Positions 62,021 through 64,000 of a stretch of DNA of 64,000 nucleotides are shown one piece after another (position 1 is the first letter of the stretch; the number at the start of each line of letters is the position of its first letter). The notes below the pieces were generated by a model that saw only the letters and a program-made list of their open reading frames with translations, was not told the origin of the DNA and made no database searches. The position numbers were made by a program, and so were the translations under genes. The stretch is from positions 2,287,424 to 2,351,423 of the forward strand of contig NW_022098063.1 of the NCBI RefSeq assembly GCF_002288925.2. Direction: 5' to 3'. This DNA comes from Delphinapterus leucas (Eukaryota > Chordata > Mammalia > Artiodactyla > Monodontidae).

Positions 62021-62830
62021 AATGGTATTTATATCATTTTGACTGATTTATAATATTCTAGTGTACAGATATCTATCATTTATTGATGCATCTAATTATT
62101 AACATTTGGAATTTATTTGCACATGTAGTGTTTTTTTAGTAAAAGTTTCTCTAGAGCAACTATTCAAACTGAGTTTGGAGACCCATTAATGGAATATAAA
62201 ATCAAATTAGTAATATATAACAAAATCTTTTGAAACAGTCATATGATAGAACTAAAAATATTAAAACATTAGACATAGTAAGAGTAATGATTGTTTCAGG
62301 ACATTTTATCTCCAGGCATGTGTGTGAACTGTACATGATCACATTGTAAAGCTCATTAAAAAATTTGAAGAAGCTCTACATTGAATATATAGCTAGGAAG
62401 GTAATTGTACATGTTCGGCTTTTGCAAAATGAATGCACCGCTGTAGCAGTGCATAATAATTTCCATTTCTCCACATCTTCACCAGCACTTGTTTTCAGAA
62501 GGCAAATTTTGTTGTTAAGAGTATCCTGGCCCATAGAATGTACATGGGACTTTCCCTCTGTTTATAGTTTTGAAATAGTTGTTATAAGATTGAAAAGATT
62601 CTTTCTTGAGAATATTAATAACTTATCTGTAAGATCTTTAGATTCTTCATTTCTTTACAGAAAGTTTTAAATAACATATCAATTTCATTCGTTTCCAAAT
62701 TTATTGGCAAAAAGCATAATTTTCACTTTTTTATAACTTCTGCATTATCTGTACCTACTTATTTTTCATTCTTAGTATTTTTTATATATTACTCCTCTAT
62801 TTTTGATTAATCATTCTAGGGCTATTCTGT
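62021..62830 (-). mobile_element. Old L1 remnant, antisense
   Basis: Pieces match reversed ORF2 sequence: 'atttataatattctagtgta' and 'cagatatctatcatttattg' in the 62046-62090 region, an 'atttctccacatcttcacca' block near 62465, and an RT-side block near 62690-62820 (a 'gtttccaaatttattggcaa' piece, then 'ttacttatttttcattcttagt'-like text). Old and broken. Boundaries are approximate. Confidence 0.5.
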
Positions 62831-63089
62831 TTTATGGGTTTGTGAGTCATAGTATACAGAGCTAAGAGGAAAGGCATTTGAGTCTAGGGTCAAGGAGGGA
62901 TAAGGGGCTTTTAAACCTTTTTCTCTTTAAGTGGGGAACCAAAGTTGGAACTCCTAGGAGTAAGAATAAGCCAAATGTAGACAGGTACTTGCAAGCACTG
63001 CAGGTCAGCTCAAATAATTTCAATTCCTAAATTTTATTCACGTAATCCCAGCATGTTAGAATTCCCAGTTGAATGGCATTAACAAAAGA
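62831..63089. other. Unassigned noncoding DNA
   Basis: Nothing recognised. Confidence 0.4.
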
Positions 63090-64000
63090 AAACCATTTCT
63101 GGTGGAAGACAACATTGTCCTGATCTTCAAACTGACTCTACAATCAATTTGCAAATAAAGTATCAGGCCCAAAATGATATGAGAAACCATGAAAGAAGAA
63201 AAACTCAGCAAAAACAGGCAATATAAGCAGTCCCATAGGAGAATACAGATACAGGGACAGTCTGACAGAATTTAAATTGTTTATTTGCTCTATGCAAAAA
63301 GAGAAAAGACAGTATTAAAACTTATTTGGAAAAAAAGCTCTTAAAAAGATATACTAGAAGTGAAAAGTGCAGTAGCCTAAATTAAGGATTCAGTAGGTGA
63401 GTTTAACAGTAGATTAAACACAGTTGAAGAAAGAACGGGTACAGTGGAAAATTGGCCAAAAGAAACTATCCAGAAGGAAGAATGAAGAGCTAAGATGATG
63501 GAAACTGCACCAGAAAGTAATAGACATAAAGAATACAGTGGGATAGTTTACATTTTATAACTTAACTCCTGGAAAAATAGGAGAGAAAGAATGGAGCAAA
63601 AGTTCTCCCTTAGGAGATAATGGCTGAGAACTTTATGAAACTTTACAAAACTGGAGATTGGACATTACTCCACACATTTAAGAAGACCCATGAACCCCAA
63701 ACACCCAAGCACATTGTATTAAAATCTTTCAAACATGCAGAGTAGAAAGGTGTTTTTAAACACCTGTAATGGGGCAACAAACAGCCTATTTCTCAAAAAA
63801 AAAAAACAAAAAAAACCAGTGGAAGCCAGAAGACAATGGAATGATAATTGTTTGCAGCAGTTTAAAGATAACTGCTTATCTAAATTTTCTTTTACCCAAG
63901 AAAATGTCCTTTGACAATGAAGGTACAATAACTATTTTCAGACCAGACTGTCTGAAAGGATTCATGACTAGCAGTCATGCACTTAAGGAAATGGGATAGT
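63090..64000 (+). mobile_element. Old L1 5'/ORF1-side fragment, runs off the window
   Basis: The order of blocks fits an older L1 before and into ORF1: a 'taaacacagttgaagaaaga' part near 63416, 'ggagataatggctgagaact' near 63614, 'cacatttaagaagacccatg' near 63675, 'agcacattgtattaaaatct' near 63708, and 'ggaagccagaagacaatgga' near 63821. Similar blocks occur in 52200-53000. Probably continues beyond the window. Confidence 0.6.

Overview
This is vertebrate, not bacterial, DNA. It is an AT-rich mammalian stretch with no operons, no long open frames outside mobile elements and many interspersed repeats of different ages. Seven SINEs of the tRNA-derived CHR type (shared head starting cttccctggtggc, B-box gggttcg) point to a cetartiodactyl. 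The short GC-rich form with the gcggagcggctgggcccgtgagcc core, and no ruminant Bov-tA or BovB repeats that I can recognise, point most strongly to a whale or dolphin. I see no convincing protein-coding exon, tRNA, rRNA or CpG-island promoter. The window reads as intergenic or deep-intronic DNA shaped by transposition.

Layout. 1-1.9 kb: MIR and hAT fossils in unassigned DNA. 1.9-6.2 kb: a decayed endogenous retrovirus on the minus strand (protease end, reverse transcriptase, RNase H and a weak integrase region), split by an antisense L1 3' end. 7.7-11.1 kb: a MIR hit by a 5'-truncated L1 with a recognisable reverse transcriptase domain; this L1 was itself hit by a CHR SINE. 11.1-21.8 kb: mostly unassigned DNA with an MLT1-like LTR, two CHR SINEs and L2 remnants. 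22.1-25.2 kb: an L1 3' tip, a very old L1, then a younger L1 whose 5' tip is joined directly to its 3' end. 25.3-25.9 kb: a hAT element with its target duplication and a perfect 21-bp hairpin. 25.9-45.4 kb: the quietest part, with MIR, L2, hAT and one SINE. 45.4-50.6 kb: one or more old L1s interrupted by an MLT1-like LTR, a CHR SINE and about 500 bp of unassigned DNA. 50.6-53.3 kb: the 5' part only of a younger L1 carrying two SINEs and a (GA)28 expansion. 53.3-61.6 kb: mostly unassigned, with a MIR, a second copy of the same hAT family and an L2. 61.6-64 kb: antisense L1 3' sequence, an older antisense L1 and the 5' region of another old L1.

Nothing here works as a pathway. The readable story is the order of insertions: MIR, L2, MLT1, hAT and old L1 first, then the retrovirus and younger L1s, then CHR SINEs. 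The points most worth a second look are the L1 with a 5'-tip/3'-end junction (possibly a spliced L1 RNA that was reinserted), the perfect 21-bp/4-nt hairpin, the L1 that keeps only its 5' part, and the unassigned block inside the old L1. I found no convincing sign of a new biological system. Repeat family names come from pattern recognition, not a database search.
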